From Tamarix chinensis (Eukaryota > Streptophyta > Magnoliopsida > Caryophyllales > Tamaricaceae), in contig CM060175.1 in NCBI GenBank assembly GCA_030549775.1, positions 104,762,922-104,826,921 on the forward strand: a stretch of 64,000 nucleotides of DNA, written 5' to 3'. A model generated the notes under the pieces. It ran no database searches. It was not told the DNA's origin and saw nothing but the letters and a program-made list of their open reading frames with translations. This document shows positions 23,601-37,617 of the stretch, in pieces. The position numbers and the translations under genes were made by a program. Position 1 is the stretch's first letter. Each line of letters starts with the position of its first letter.

Positions 23601-24140
23601 TTTACCTTTGCCTCATTTGATATCCAGTAATCTACACACTTGTTCCAAATTTCTTGGTTAAAGCTATCTGACTTCCAATTATTCTCCTTTAGTCATTGCG
23701 TCTTCATCTTGTTCTTCTTGTTCTTGTAATGGTCCTGAAACAATCTTCTAAAATCAAGTAGAATTTGATCCCACACACGAATGTTCCTCCAATAATTGAG
23801 GTCAAAATATTACTACAAATTAACTTATACCATGTTAGTAATGTCTAAAATAATATAATTCTGATACTTAAAAGAACAATATATAGATACCTCAAGTCGT
23901 AGAAGAATCTTAGAAGTTTCAGGAACATGAGCCCATGATTTATACAAGGACGAAATGAACTTCCCTATAGCATTGCCAGCACAGTGAGAAAATTTTGGTC
24001 CATATATCCCCACAAGATTATATGTGCCATCTTTATTAGCAAATTCTATGTGCAGTGGATTTTTCCCGTTAGTCGACCACATATTATATTGATCCAGATG
24101 CTTCCTTTTGCCTCTTCCCTTCCTTTTTCGTCTAGTGGTG
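23601..24140 (-). pseudogene. CACTA-associated protein with plant Transposase_24-type domain
   Basis: Minus strand from about 24125: RGRGKRKHLDQYNMWSTNGK, NPLHIEFANKDGTYNLVGIY, SHCAGNAIGKFISSLYKSWA. An interrupted stretch follows: IRVWDQILLDFRRLFQDHYK and NQEIWNKCVDYWISNEAK. The order (RGRxK... , PLxIxFxxxxGxxxG, WxxxP, YxxxxDxxKHYK, WxxLCDYWxSxEFK) is that of the second CACTA product (PF03004-like), thought to bind DNA or assist transposition. A possible intron lies at about 23830-23890. It is collinear with TNP2 pieces at higher coordinates, so one element is implied. Confidence 0.65.
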
Positions 24141-24434
24141 CTGCAAAAATAAATTTTAAAATCAATATTAGTACTATTAAATAGTATACATTATCTCATC
24201 AGACTAGCATGCGGAAGGTAATATATGAGGATCGGGAGGGGGATCGCCCGCTCCATCTTCGTCATGATATCTTGTATCAATGTCGTCCATAACTATATCT
24301 TGTAGAAATAAAAATTAAAATATTAGTACAAAAAGATCGATTATATCAAATTAGTATATCATATGCTACAAAACTGTATTATATATGGCTAGTTTAACAA
24401 TAATAGTCAATACAAAAATTACACCAAATACACA
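24141..24434. other. Spacer between CACTA coding remnants
   Basis: About 290 bp, AT-rich, without a recognisable frame. It separates the TNP2-like C-terminus from the second CACTA product on the minus strand, as expected for the intergenic part or an intron. Confidence 0.4.
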
Positions 24435-24670
24435 CTAATCAGATCGAAAACTAGAATTATCACTATAGTACTCTTTCTTGATGGCATCCATATCTAAATC
24501 CAAATAACATAAACGACCCTCATCTTCTATGTCATAATCTAGTATCTCTTCATCGTTAATGCCATATGTGGTCTCATTGACATCCATATCTTCAATTTTG
24601 ATGTTCAACACTACAATAGCAGAGTCATTTCCATCCACCACATTGGTCTCGTCGTCATCATCGCCATTCA
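24435..24670 (-). pseudogene. Acidic C-terminal tail of CACTA TNP2-like transposase
   Basis: A minus-strand frame continues from the other side of solo LTR B. Before the LTR (27960-27919) it reads WEVNHRYI, stop, DMN; after it, GDDDDETNVVDGND, ending in an Asp/Glu-rich tail at 24435. Plant TNP2-like proteins typically finish 'WxVVxxxxPRDxxDM' plus an acidic stretch. The match across the LTR and its 5-bp target duplication (ATTCA) shows the LTR landed in this coding region. Confidence 0.6.
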
Positions 24671-27600
24671 TGTAATACCCCATTTTTTAGAAACCTTAAT
24701 TATAAGATGATAATTATGTGTGTTTAATGGTAGGGTTTTTTGTATTAAATATATTGTTAATATGTGTGTTATTATGATATATTAGATATAAATTTAACAA
24801 GGTTAAAATTTATTAGAGAGTGGGTTATTAAATTTAATCCTAATATTAACCTTAATCGATATTTATTTTATCAGATAACCCTATTTTCGATAACTGGATA
24901 TTTTACCATGATTATTTTTCTAAATGATTACCCTAATCTATGCTAGATTTTTGGGTCATATCCCCTATTCCCCTCCCCGCACATTTTACTCCATGCCACC
25001 CCTACATCATGCTTCCCTCTCCTCCATATTTCCCTCTCCTTGTTTTGTTAGATGACACCCTTCGTGCCACCTTCCATTTAAACACATTCTCCTCCCTTTT
25101 TTGTGTCATATATTAACCCCCAAACAAAGCCTGCACTTCCTCCCTTCCTTCCTCCATTTTTTTCTATAAAAAATCACCACCACCAAACGCATCCTTTCTC
25201 TCCTTTTCTCCCTCCTTTTTATCATCACCAAACATGCCCCAAAACCACCATAACCCCTACCAATTCCCACCTCTACCGTAACCCTTCCTCTAGTTGTTGC
25301 TTTCCCCTCCACTTCACTCCCTTTTGCTTCAGTAAAAGCTATCGAAGATCACCCTCCACCATCAATTGAACCAATTGAACTCCATCTTTTTTCCATCCCT
25401 CACCCCTTGTTGCACTTAAACCCATCGGTTCCTCTCCTTTGACTTTGGCCAAAGCTGCCAAAGCTCCACCCCTAGCAATGAAACATACTTTCTTTTCTCA
25501 CCTCCACTCTTCAAAATTTTTTGCTGAAGCTCACCCTTTTCCTTGGCTCCTTCCACCATTATTCTTCTCCTCTTGTTGAGTGACCTTGAGCCTTTTTTCC
25601 TTACTTCATGTGCAGTTCATTTGCTTAGTTATTTTCTAAACCCTCTTCTTTGGTTTGGTCATAATTAATTTTAGCTAATGTTCTATTGTGTTAAATGCTA
25701 ATATATGTGTGTGTTGATGTAAAGGTTTGAAGAGGTTGAGTGGAGAACTAGTTGGGGTGGATCTTGCTTTAATTATTTCTTGGATAAGAGGTAATCGTAC
25801 CCTTATACTAAGATGTGAAATCATGTGGTGACATATAAATGTCATTATGTGTTTAGGGTATGATTTATGCATGAGTGTGTGTTATCAAAGTTTTACATTA
25901 TATATGCAAGTGTAATGAATGGGCATGAAACATGAAAGTATGATATTAAATAATCAACATGTATTTGGTGTACTATATATGCATGTGTATTTTGATAAAT
26001 GATTAGCGTATGTGTTATATGCCAAAGTTTTACATTATGTATGAAAGTGTTTCAAATAGGTATGTAGCATGAAAGTATAATATTAAATAATTAGCATATG
26101 TTCTACGTGTTATTTAATAGAAGATATACGCATATGTATTTTGTTAAATAGTTAACGTATGCATGTCTAGGGTTTTGTTGGGGATTTTATTCTTTCAAGA
26201 CAATAGTGCAAATTCCAAGATAAGTGTGCCATAATTATTATTTGTATAGTATATATGGTTGATATAAAATGCATAAAAGCATGAACACATGATTAGGGTT
26301 AGAATACGATAATTGATATTCACATGTTGTGGGGTTAGAAATGTTGCCTTATATGTACCATGATGTATATTACCTAGTAAATGCCATATAATGCTATAAA
26401 TATATACGTAGATGTTGCATATAATATATGTCATATTAGAAATACATGATTAGGGTTTGTGGATGTAACTCACTAAATGCATGAAAAGTGGAAAATATAG
26501 TCAATCACTAAATAAAAATAATTACCTATGAACTAAAATATTGTAAATCAATATCTTTTAGCTTTTTCATGAAAAATCTTCATAATAATAATAATGTTTG
26601 GTACGAAATTTAGATAATAATGGTGAAATTAGGGGTTTAAGGGCATTTTGGTCATATTTTTTTTACCAAATACGCCTATTATGAATAATTGAATACAGGA
26701 TTACCTTATACTTTTGATAGGTTAACCTTAGTATTGACTTCAACTTTGACATAGATTGATGATCTTAGGGTCAACTTTAATAATTGGAAATAAAGGAGAA
26801 TGGTTATGTATAGAATGGGAATTGTTGTGCTATGTGTGAAATATGTGATCACCCTATAATGTACTAATACTTAAAGTGAAAGACCTTGAGTTTGGAAATG
26901 ATTTCTCTCTAAGATAGATACCCTAGATATGAGGCAGGAGCCATCACTTTATTTAGTTTGTTATTGTACCATTGTGCCCTAATAAGGTGCTAGTTTACTC
27001 TATAAGTGACCTACAAGTCCTATAGGGGTTATCGATACTTAAGGATTAGGTGTCCTAGGTGTGGAGGTACTATGTTTCCTTATGCACAAGAATAACCAGA
27101 GTGTTGGTATGTCTTTGGGTTAGATGATTACGAGGATACCTTGATGTTTTGTGAGCCGGTATGACTGATGTACTTTTGTCTCCAAGTTATTATTATATGC
27201 CCTTGAGTAATTAAAATTAGAAGTAATGATTGTATAAGAGTGTAAATGGTTTGATCTAAGTACTATTTCGGAAGCTGTCGTTGTGCGCTACCCTACTTGG
27301 TATGTGGTTTGGTAGTTGTCTTATCATCTTACCTTATTTTTTGAATTGATATGATTCTGTCACTTGTGGCCATTCTATAATCACATGATTTTCCTGATAT
27401 ATCCCTACCATGTTATTACCTATGTGTTTCATGTGGTTTTGCATGTTAGTGATTATGTAATGGTTTGCTCAATACAATAGCACTAACGGGTCCCATTCTT
27501 GGGCCCCTACCTATTTAATGACCAGTTTTTACCTTACAGGAATACTTTGAAGGCTCGGTTTGATGGCATCTATTAAGGGTTAAGAGTTAGGACTATCCGG

Positions 27601-27918
27601 TGTTCGCCTTAGTATCTTTTGATTTAGATATTCCTTAGACTTTCATGTCTTTTCTATTTTCTCCTTTTATTATATTATAATTGAATTACTCGATGCTTTT
27701 GTATTTATTAGGATAAAGTTAATTTATAGTAAAATTATTATTTTTTTCTTTTGTTGTAAATGTTATTCAAGTAAAGTAACATTTACCCTTAACATTTAGT
27801 ATAAGAATGGTAAATTATGCCGGACTTATACCGAGTATGGCGGTATCACCCATTATTTTTTTCTAAGTAACACTTTTGAAAAATAAAATTTTTAAGCAAT
27901 AAATTTGGGGGTGTTACA
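24671..27918 (+). mobile_element. Solo LTR, family B, with 5-bp target-site duplication
   Basis: TGTAATACCCCATTTT ... TTTGGGGGTGTTACA, 3248 bp. It is flanked by ATTCA at 24666-24670 and ATTCA at 27919-27923. There is no internal coding region, so the element was reduced to one LTR by recombination between its two LTRs. Inside: pyrimidine block 25000-25600, TAGGGTTT-like words around 26170-26460, and a hairpin-capable GGGTCC/GGGCCC (27488-27506) in the position where family A has its conserved hairpin. It interrupts the CACTA transposase C-terminus. Confidence 0.92.
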
Positions 27919-28871
27919 ATTCATATCTCAAATGTAACGGTGGTTCACTTCCCAAGCCACCTTAGGATTAGATCCATTAAGAGGGTCAAAAATATACCAT
28001 ACTTATCTTGCTTGAGACCCCAATATATAGTAATCATTTTTATACCATTCAGACCTCGTAAACACACTTGTAATGTTGTCGTCTTGCTTGATTCTTTTTG
28101 TTCTTGAATTACTATCAAACCATTTACACTTGAACAATATAAAAAAATAATTATTAAAGTAAGATAAGTTGATGACCACTAATAACTCTCTATAGAAAGA
28201 AGTATCATCGATTCCAAGGATGCACACGTTGTTTTTTTACATTGTTCTATTCATATATCTACAAGTGTTAAATATTTAACTCCATTCATTATAAAACCAT
28301 GATAAGTTGAGAAAACACTAAATGATTGATGAGACAATGTAAATAATCTATGGTTACATTCAAGTAATCCTCGTTCTCGTAACTTGTACATCTGTAAATA
28401 AGGTGATGTTGTAAAAATGTTATAACTAATATTATATAAACTAGATGCACACGAAGCCATAACATTTTAACTTGGATTCAATCCAAGATGCAAAAATCTT
28501 TCTTTTTGATATCAGCTAAATTACCACCACATTGGCTAATTACAGACATGTTTTCACGACAACAATCGAGCAAATTTAATATTACTATCATAGATGATAT
28601 AATTAATAAAGTTAGATCATGGTAACTTGATACTTACTCTAAATAATCTTGTATCTCAGAACAAATGTTGAGAATGCATCAATGAAATGCATTTAGCCTC
28701 TCAATTAGTAAGCTCATCCTAGTACTCTTGCCAATAGGATGAGATTGATAGTGGAAAACTCATAACTAGCGACTTACCATCAAAACCACATCTCTTTCTA
28801 CTCTATTAAACCTTGTCTCAACACCTTACATGTACATAGAATAGAAAGTCGATGCCTCATTAGCTACATAA
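27919..28871 (-). pseudogene. CACTA TNP2-like transposase, C-terminal part (DUF4216 region)
   Basis: On the minus strand from 28871: YVANEASTFYSMYM, GVETRFNRVERD, then PIGKSTRMSLLIERLN and CSEIQDYLE (compare 'EALTFCSRYLxxVETxFNRPxRN', 'GRPLGK', 'NCDEIxPYL'). Further on come STYHGFIMNGVKYLT (28310-28265, compare 'YxGYxINGxRFHT') and LFKCKWFDSNSRTKRI ... DYYILGSQAR (28140-28005, compare 'LFKCDWVD...PFILASQA'), the DUF4216 domain. Many stops. It joins the fragment at 37618 across LTR C, whose 5-bp target duplication brackets it. Confidence 0.85.
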
Positions 28872-31865
28872 TGTAATACCCCATATTTTTTAAATTCAAT
28901 TTCATTAACCATAATGATTTTATTAGTGTAATTTGATAGAAAAAAAATATTTAATGATTTTAATTTTGATTCATTTTGTGATTTTATCGACCGTTTCGAA
29001 TTCATATTAGAATTTAGTTAATTATTATCATTGTGAATCATTCTAGATAAATGCATTCACGACCATGATTTTATTATATTTGTATAATTTTGATTTTCAT
29101 TTAAAAATATATATTTTTGTTTTTTCGTGTGTTTTATTTTTTATATTTTGAATTTATTTTCTATTATAACTTCATCGTATGATTACAACTTTATTTTAGA
29201 GTTATATTTCGTTGAAAAAATAAATTGTTTAAATCATAAAATGCTCTTTAAAATAGTAAAATTATTTTAATGATTTTTATCCATAGAAAATATTTCCTTC
29301 TTTAAATTTATCTATTTTTTAGATATTGTTTAAGATCTTCGGAAAGTTTTAAATTAAAAAGATTTGCGTAACTTATTTATGACTTTCTTTTCAAAATTAC
29401 TTTTCTTCTATTTTACACTTTTTGGTTTACGGAGGAGCTTTTTCAAAAATCATTTAAATTAATCCCCATATCCTTAGAATATTATTTAAATATTTTTTTA
29501 GATAGTTTTTAAGATTTTTTGAGATCATATTATATATTTTTCGTTAATAGTAAAAATTCTCACACTCATTGGCATTTTCTTGTGAAAGCTTTCTAAAATC
29601 CTATAAATAGTTTTAATATTGATTTTATATCTTTAGATCTTTATGGAATGATATTCATTAAATGAGTTTTAGATAAAATCATCCATTAATGTTTTTGGAC
29701 GTTTAATATCCTTTTATATGTATATGTACGTGTAAAAAAAAAAAAGACTGGTTACCCCCACTCTTCCTTTATCTCTCTCCCTCTTTTCATTTCTCTTCTC
29801 TCTCTTCCCTTCTTGTTTATTTTATGCAAAAACCAAACCCCAACCCTTACTCCTTCTCCCTTGTTCCCTTTCTCCTTCTTTGAAGCACACCACCTCACCG
29901 CTGACAAGCCACACCACTCCACCACCAATGATGCTTAATGGCATCAACCATAGCAAGGAGTAGTGATGGTGGCAGGCAACAATGACGTTGCTAGCAACAT
30001 ACAGTAGTGCACTAGTGACGCCTAACCACCACAAGCCCAACTAATTGCCCGCGGTTGAGGATCTAACCCCGATAGAGCTTCCTCACTCTTCACTGACTTC
30101 GATTTGCAATGTTTAGTTTAGTATAAATTTTCAGAAACCCTAACTTCAAAATTCAATTGGTTTTGTTTGAATTGGATTATGATAAGCTAAATTATTTGTT
30201 TAATTATGTTTGTATGTGTTGCATGATTGATTTGGAATTTTAACCCGGTTATGTTCGTTTTTTTTGGATTTGTTTAATTAAGCTATTTTTTGATAAATTG
30301 ATTATGTAATATACTATAAAATACATCTAATTTTATGTTGGAACTATCAATTAGAAAAATTTGTGTGGAATTTTATTTTTAGGTCAAAATTATTTGGTAC
30401 TAAAATTAAATTACATAATTGAGTTTTTTTATTCAAATGATTTTATAATATACTTTGACAAGTATATAACTTCATGTTAGAAGTGTCGATTTAAAAAATT
30501 GTGTGAAATACATTGGAATTGAATTTTTAGGTTAAAACTTTTGAATATTTAAATTGGATTGTGTAATTGAGTTATTTTATTCAATTGATTATATAATTTA
30601 CATTAGAATATATTTAATTTCAATCACGGCCCATTAATTTAAATATTCTAACAAGTTATGATCGGATTTGCTTTCTAGACTCAAAAATCCTAATTGTGTT
30701 AAATTGGATATTTTCTTTGTTCTTTTTTATCAAGTCATTATACAATATTTTGTAAAATGGGTCTAGTTTTATTTCTAAATATTTAATTTAAATAAATTAA
30801 TAAAATTTAATTAAATTATATTTTTGGTCCCAAAACCCTAGGTTTTTAATAAAATTATAAAATTGGCCATTTATATAGTTATTTTTCTGAAATTGAATTT
30901 ATTGAAATAGTTAAAATTACCTTAAGTGCATTCTAACACCTTCAATTTTGATTAATTGATTTGGATGGTTTGAAGCTACATCTTGGGTTTTAAAACACTA
31001 ATTTCTAAAAACGATTATCTTAAATTGGTGATTCGTAAGATAGTTTTTTTTTTGAAATTGATTATCTAGATTTATCTAAAATTAGTTTAATTGTGTTTTT
31101 AGACTATCAATTTTAGGTAACCAAAGTGAAATGGTTGGTTAGCAATTCGGGTCTAAAAACCCTAATTTTTGGAGATGATTTTATTAAAATTTATTTAGTT
31201 ATGCTACTTTTACCTAATCGGTTACCAGCTTTAATTTCAAATTATTTGAATTGTAAAACCAAATTAGTAATCCATTTATGATAAAATTGACTTATCCTCT
31301 ATTGTCCTTTTTCCAATTTTTTAAATCAATCTAAAATGTCCTAAGTGATATGTGCTGAACTCGATTTGGTTAATACTTAATTTTAAATCTTAAAGGAGCT
31401 ACACTCTTGAATTTTAGGTTTTGGACACATTTTCTAAGAAAGACCATATGTGTCTCTTTTTGTTGATTAAGTTGTAATACTTGAATTATTAATAGATAAG
31501 GTAGTTTCTAACCTAATCTTATGATTTCTATTGGTAATCTAGGAAAGCATTATCATGTATATATATATATATATATGTTTCTCAATTTGCTTACCTAGCT
31601 ATGAATTTAGGTAAGTCTCTACTCACCCTCAGTTATGGTTGAATCATGTAATGTGTGTCATCTTGAGGTTGAACGTGATATAAATGCTCTATATAATTTA
31701 TATATATCATGCATACATGCCTTGTATGATGCTTTTATGTATTTATGATGTTTTAATGTTTAATACAAATATATTTTAGCATGTTCAGAGGCATTTTAAT
31801 TATAATTGGTTTTGGAGAATTGTATAATTAGTTAATTATTGATTAAAATTGTATGATGCCTTATG

Positions 31866-32065
31866 ATTGGTTTTAATGCCATAAAATTGTTCGGCTTTAG
31901 TGCCGTTGGAACTCTTTATCTTTAAATCCACTTAGATTATTCAATTTTAATGCCACTTTGGATTTTTTGGCTTTAATCCACTTGGAATTATTCAGATTTA
32001 ATGCCACTTGGATTATATTGGCTTTGATGCCACTTGAAATTGATCAAGTTTAATGTCACTTGGAA
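31866..32065 (+). repeat. Minisatellite TTTAATGCCACTTGGAATTATT in LTR C
   Basis: About seven imperfect tandem units of 25-35 bp built on (T/G)TTTAATGCCACTTGGA(A/T)T, with variants GCCGTTGGAA and ATCCACTTGG. It lies in the 3' third of LTR C, just before a transcription-unit-like block (GAGTCAGGACTTGTACC). Confidence 0.8.
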
Positions 32066-32842
32066 TGGATATAATAATGAAATTTTATTGGCTTGAAGTG
32101 ATTTAAGTGTTGCTACATGGGACTAATTTATACTTGGTTAAATCTTTAAATAAGACATTAATTAGTTAAAGTAAAATATCTTGAGTCAGGACTTGTACCA
32201 CTTGGGGTTAGCATTTCGAGTCAGGTTTGGTATAAAATTGGTACCATTTTTGTATTTTCTATTATATGATTCGGGGTGCCTTATGAGGTATAGAGTAGCC
32301 CTATTCTACTCTATAGGTGTCTCAACATATTTCGGCTATATAGGGGGTATGCATACTTATGTAATTCGATGTCCTATTATTTGATGGTTTGGTTATGTCT
32401 TTCCATGGACCTGCTAGGGCTAGTACCATTCAAATACTATATTAGTTGTTACGATTTTTTTGAGTCTCCTTCCTCAAGTTAATATAATCAAATGGTTGTG
32501 ATCACAATAATGGAATATAATAATCGAGTATTTCCATTCATTCATGAACTTTATATTTGATTATCCTATATATTTATCTCAGTTTTCTTCCTTATAATTG
32601 TGTTACCATATGATGGTTGCTCATGCCTTATTATCACATGATCTATTATTTAAATCGCATATGAGTCTTATGTGCAGAATACTATCTTATAGGATGGTAG
32701 TATTACTCAGCATGAGTTCATGATTCATTATATGCTCGTACCCTATGCGTTGTTATATCTATTTGTGTATTTATAAGCAGGAATCCATGACCGCAAGTTT
32801 TATTGTATGTCAACGCATGTTTCATATGACCTCTGATACTAG

Positions 32843-32929
32843 TGTAATACCCCAAACCTTTATTTTGAGATTAAAGAATAAAATAAGGAATTATTAAATA
32901 GGATTTAATTATATGTACCCTTTTAAGAA

Positions 32930-32982
<53 letters not shown>

Positions 32983-35900
32983 GGGTAATATAGAAAGAAA
33001 AATGATGGAAGGACATGGTTAGTGGAGACTAATTTAATTAACTAACCTAAGATAAATTATAAATAAATTATAATAATTTCTAAATTAATAAAATAATAAT
33101 AATAATAGTAATAATAATAATAATAATAATTATTATTATTTAATATCCCTAAAATTCCCAAAAACCCAAAACACCCTACCACCCCTTTTTTTCTTTTCTC
33201 CTTTTCTTTCCTCTTTTTCTTTCTTTTCTTCCTTTTTTTTCTTCCTTTCCTTCTCCTTTGACCAGCTAGGTTGTGTACAGCAGCAACCCAACTCTCCTCT
33301 CCCTTTTTTCTTTCCCTTATCCTTTCCCTGACTCTATCCCTCTTTTCTTTTTCTCTTCACCAACCAGTCGAACCCAGCTCACGTCTTCCCCCCTCTTTTC
33401 CCTTTCTCTCCATCTCTTTTTTCTTTCTTTCCTTTTCTACCTTTGTCTTCTTCCTTTGATGTGCGAGACCCCTATGTGCTGCTACACTTCACAGCCTTCC
33501 CCTCCCCTCTCTCCCTCTCCTCTTTCAACCTTGTAAGGCGTGCAATAGGCATGTCCCCTGCATGGTCCTTCTCCCCTCACTTGCTCCTTTACCTCCTCCC
33601 ATGTCCCCCTGCGCAGCTATATCGCCCTTCACGTTGGTCTGCAACAACCAAACCCCCCTTTGTCTTCTTTCTCTCCTTGTCTACTTCCTCCTTCCCCTGC
33701 ACCTATAAAAACCCCTCCCCACTTCCTTCTTCCATATCCTTTATGCCCAATCCTCCCCTTCCTCCTTTACTCTCACTGCCCAAACAGACGTCGCCACTGT
33801 TGCCACCAGGCCACGCTGCCATCTCCACTCCCCCATCCTCTTCCTCGCATCACTCTGCACTCACTAAGCCTCTCCCCTTCCCTTTCTTCCCCTTCCTCTT
33901 ATCTCCCCACCCATGCAAAGTGGGCAACTTGAGATCCCCTTTTGTACCTTGCGCCACCACTAGTGCTGCCATCACCACTGCTATCACCACCCTCCTTCCT
34001 GCAAGGAAAGACCCCTACCATACCCACACCTCCACCTCTCCCTTTCTACCCTCTCCTTTCTTCCCTTTCCTTCTCCTCTCGGGTGTCGCCGCTACTACCA
34101 TAGCGGCACTGTTGTGAGACCACCATCACCACCACATACCTCCTAAGCTAATAAGCCCCACTACCCAAGAAATCCTACCTCCCCTCTCTTTTCCCAAGCC
34201 TAAAAATCCCTCCCTTACACCTCCACCACCATCGTCGTCACTGCCGCCCCTCACTTGTTGTTCATTCTGGTTACACCTTTCTCCTTACTGCTTGTTTAGT
34301 GTATTTTATTTTGATAACTTATTATTATTAACATTATTATTATTATTTTGGTTAAGAAAATAATTAAAAGGAAAAAAAGGTAGGAAGAAAGTGAAATGAC
34401 CTAGTTGATACTCTCATTATAGGTATTGTAAAAATATTTCTCTATGAGGAGGTGTAGGATTCTTGCTTCAATCCTAGAGCCCAACTAGGTAAGGATATAG
34501 TTAAGATTTGGGTCGTGTTATGAGTCTTGTGTGTAATGGGTGTATTGGTATGTTATGTGTAAATATATGTGTATGTGAACTAAGTATGTGTGTGGTGCAT
34601 CTTAGCTTTCAAGGAGCTAAGGTATGGTGAGTATGATTATCATTATTTTTTGTATGCGTGATTAGAACTTGATATGGATGGAAATGTTTTTATGTATAGT
34701 TGGACTATTAATATATGTATACCTAGATGCCTTAGGTGGGACTTGAGTGGCCATGAGAGATTAAAGAAAATAAAGAGGGTAGAGTGAGTGAGGTGATATA
34801 TGGAGAATTTCCTAGGTGTCTCATGAAATATGGTAGAGAAAATAAAATGAGAAATAATAATGTGAGGGGTTAGGGTGAAAACTTATGTGGTAAGTGAGAG
34901 CCTTACATGGGGTATACACTTCACACGAGGGACAAATTTACATGGGGAAGTCATGTTTGAAGGTTAACCATGGGAACGAAAGTGTGCTTTGGGTGATTAG
35001 TGTACATAGGAGAGTTTTAGTACATAGGTCGATGGAAGGGTGCATGGGGGTATACACTAGGGTTTTGGGGAAAACAACCCTAATGATATGGGTGTTATAG
35101 GGAAAGGTTGAGGAAGTTGGTTGAACATCAGTGTTGTGATGAGGGGTGTACCATATGGAGGGTGTGATTCAAGTTAAATGGAGGGTAGAGTTGTGTAAGA
35201 TAAGAGGGTATGGAAGAAGAAGGGGGGAATTAGGATTTTCGAGGGTGACCCGCTGATGTATTATTATCACATGTGTAAGTTAAGGAGTTAGGCTATGAGG
35301 TTGAATTTGGGGTGAGTATGGTGATGATATTTGAATAGGGGGAGATGTGGATTAAGTAAGGAGAGGAGAGGCTAGGGCCACATAGGTTAGATTACGGTTT
35401 CAAGGGGAAACCCTAGTGGTAGACGATAAGCATAGGTGGATAAAAAGGAGAGTGGGCCTTGACCTATGTATGTGAGGTCTCTAAGTTCGTTATAAGGTTT
35501 GTGGAAAATGCCTGGGGGCCCTAGATTCTTAGAGGATGTAGATGTTCCAGGTTAAGAGATAGGATTTTCAGGAAGCCTGGGTTGGTAGAGTAGTAATAAG
35601 TCGGGAGTGTCCATTGGGTTGTACATGTATAGGTGGGTGTTACTTGGTAAATACGACATAAATAAACACTTGAAGTTGAATATCATTGAGCTGAGCTCAG
35701 ACTTAGGATATTTATTAGTCCACCGATTATAATAATAGCCAGGAATATTTTGCCTTGGATTTGTATATGTTACCGGTCCACCAATTATAATAGTAGCCAG
35801 GTGCGTTTTACCCTAGAGTAGCTATTTTCGGTCCATCGGTTATAATAGTAAGGGTCCCGAGCTCCATAAGTTAAACCCTTGGATGGTAATAATTTATGAA

Positions 35901-36754
35901 AAAGACACTAATCACTTACAGTGGAGCACCACATAGGTCGGGACCAGATGTATGATATTTACTAGTCCATCGGTCATAATAGTGGCTAGGATCATCTTGT
36001 CTTGGAGATGTACATGTTTACCGATCCACTGATTATAATAGTGGCTAGGCACATTTTGTCTTAGAATAGTTATTCCTGGTCCATTAGTCATAATAATAGG
36101 GTCCCCATACTCACGTGGATTTAAATTGAGAGATGTGTAAAGACGGTACTAATGACCTAAGCTCTGATAAGGGTAAATAATCTAATAAAACCTACTGCAT
36201 GCATAATATTTGTATTTTGTGCTGATGTACCCTTTTCAGACTATATTGTTACTTTACTCATTACATAGCGTACTGATAACCCTTGTCATGGGTGCTGCTC
36301 ATTTCCACGAACAGTGGCCCCTACTGAGTCTGTGTAGGTAGGCAATGAGGCCCTAGAGGACTTTGATTCTGATGATGAGCTAGTCATGGTAGAGTGATAT
36401 CTTGATGTTCTGGGGTCGGGGCCATAGAGAGTGCACCTTAGACTTATCTCCTTTTTTACATTTCATTTTCTTTTCCAATAGTGGGACCCTATGATGTATT
36501 ACCAGTACTCTTCTGTATTAACACTTGGCATTCTTATGTTCTCATATTTTCCATATACAAATATTTAACTCCTCTAAGTTTTAAATTATTTTTATTATGG
36601 TATCACATTTGGGTTACTCTTTTTGCCTTGTGGTTAGTATGAGATTGGATGGGGGTTGAACTTATACAAATCACAGCAATAACACCCACCTTGTGATGTG
36701 TGATTTTAGAAAACAAATGAAAATTTTCAACTGTAATTTTTGGGGATGTTATAG
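32843..36754 (+). mobile_element. Family-A LTR, copy A4, nested in LTR C
   Basis: TGTAATACCCCAAACC ... TTTTTGGGGATGTTATA, 3912 bp. Flanks ACTAG and GCTGG differ by two A/G transitions and may be a decayed target duplication. It carries the family-A landmarks: an (AAT)n run 32930-32982, pyrimidine block 33180-34280, duplicated GGTCCACC/ATAATAG module 35660-36125, and terminal block 36247-36350. No coding region; solo LTR. The 224-codon frame at 33443-34117 is part of the pyrimidine block, not a gene. Confidence 0.82.
32930..32982. repeat. (AAT)n microsatellite
   Basis: Seventeen or so AAT units near the start of LTR A4, with a second decayed AAT/ATT run at 33090-33140. This is nearer the LTR start than the ATT arrays of the other copies. 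Confidence 0.95.
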
Positions 36755-37617
36755 CTGGCATATGTACCTACGTGTACCATTGATAATTATGACTAAGATA
36801 TTCCTTATAAACATGCTTTATTTTAGCTCTTGCATGTGTGCCTTACTCTTGTCATTTTATTTATGAATTTTCTTAATACTTATTGAGCAGATAATTAATA
36901 ATATGTTATAAACTTCCTGAAACTATATGAGTTGTCGTATGAGTGGAATGGTTTGTGTATTACATGTATACTTGGTCATGAGTATTGTAAGTTAAATATT
37001 ACCATATCTTTATGTGCATCATGTGTCCTCCATGATTTAAGTAGTTTTGATTTACTTAGCACTAGACCTATACTGATACTACCTTGGTTGAATAGGTCTT
37101 GTGAACACTTGTTAATGGCAGGGAGCAGACCTCTTATGTAGGCTTAAGATCATTCGCTACTATTAGGTTAAAGACTTGGGCTTTGAGAGACTATGTCACA
37201 CAGTCCCTCGAGGATTTATCATTATTTAACATATATATGTTAGAAATTTTCAAGTGTTGTATCAAAAATTTGATGGTGTTGTAACTTAATTTCAAATTCC
37301 CTTTACCTCTCTAAGTTTTTAAAATCTAAGGTTATTTCACAAGTTTTTTGCTAATTTTATTAGCGATGATTTTATTCATTGAGATCATTCATTTTCCATA
37401 TACCATTGGATTTATCCTTGTAGGATTTTATCCTTTCAGTAAATATGATGTTTAAGTTTTAATTGGGCAGGTTTTAGCCTTGTATCTAGCATGACATAGA
37501 TGACATGTGTCTATCTTATGTTAGGTTTGGCAATAACATTCCCTATTTCCTCCTTTGGCATCTGCATATTTTTCTTTTAAATGATATTTTTTAGAAGTGA
37601 AAAATGGGGGTGTTACA

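Larger units (their letters stand above)
28872..37617 (+). mobile_element. LTR of family C (solo), carrying a nested family-A LTR
   Basis: Begins TGTAATACCCCATATT and ends AATGGGGGTGTTACA, flanked by CATAA on both sides (28867-28871, 37618-37622). Removing the nested LTR (32843-36754) leaves about 4834 bp, so it is a single long LTR with no coding region. It splits the CACTA frame precisely: GSIAEGYV on the high side and ANEASTF on the low side. Interior notes: short pyrimidine block 29750-29950, many AT-rich kilobases, and a GCCACTTGGA minisatellite at 31866-32065. Confidence 0.9.

Noticed and set aside
33443..34117. 224-codon plus-strand open frame (and overlapping frames at 33271-33932)
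   Set aside because: Lies in the pyrimidine-rich block of LTR A4; Pro/Ser/Leu-rich frames open in all phases are expected from C/T bias. The same artefact occurs at 987-1712, 9346-9812, 25103-25369 and 50251-50773.
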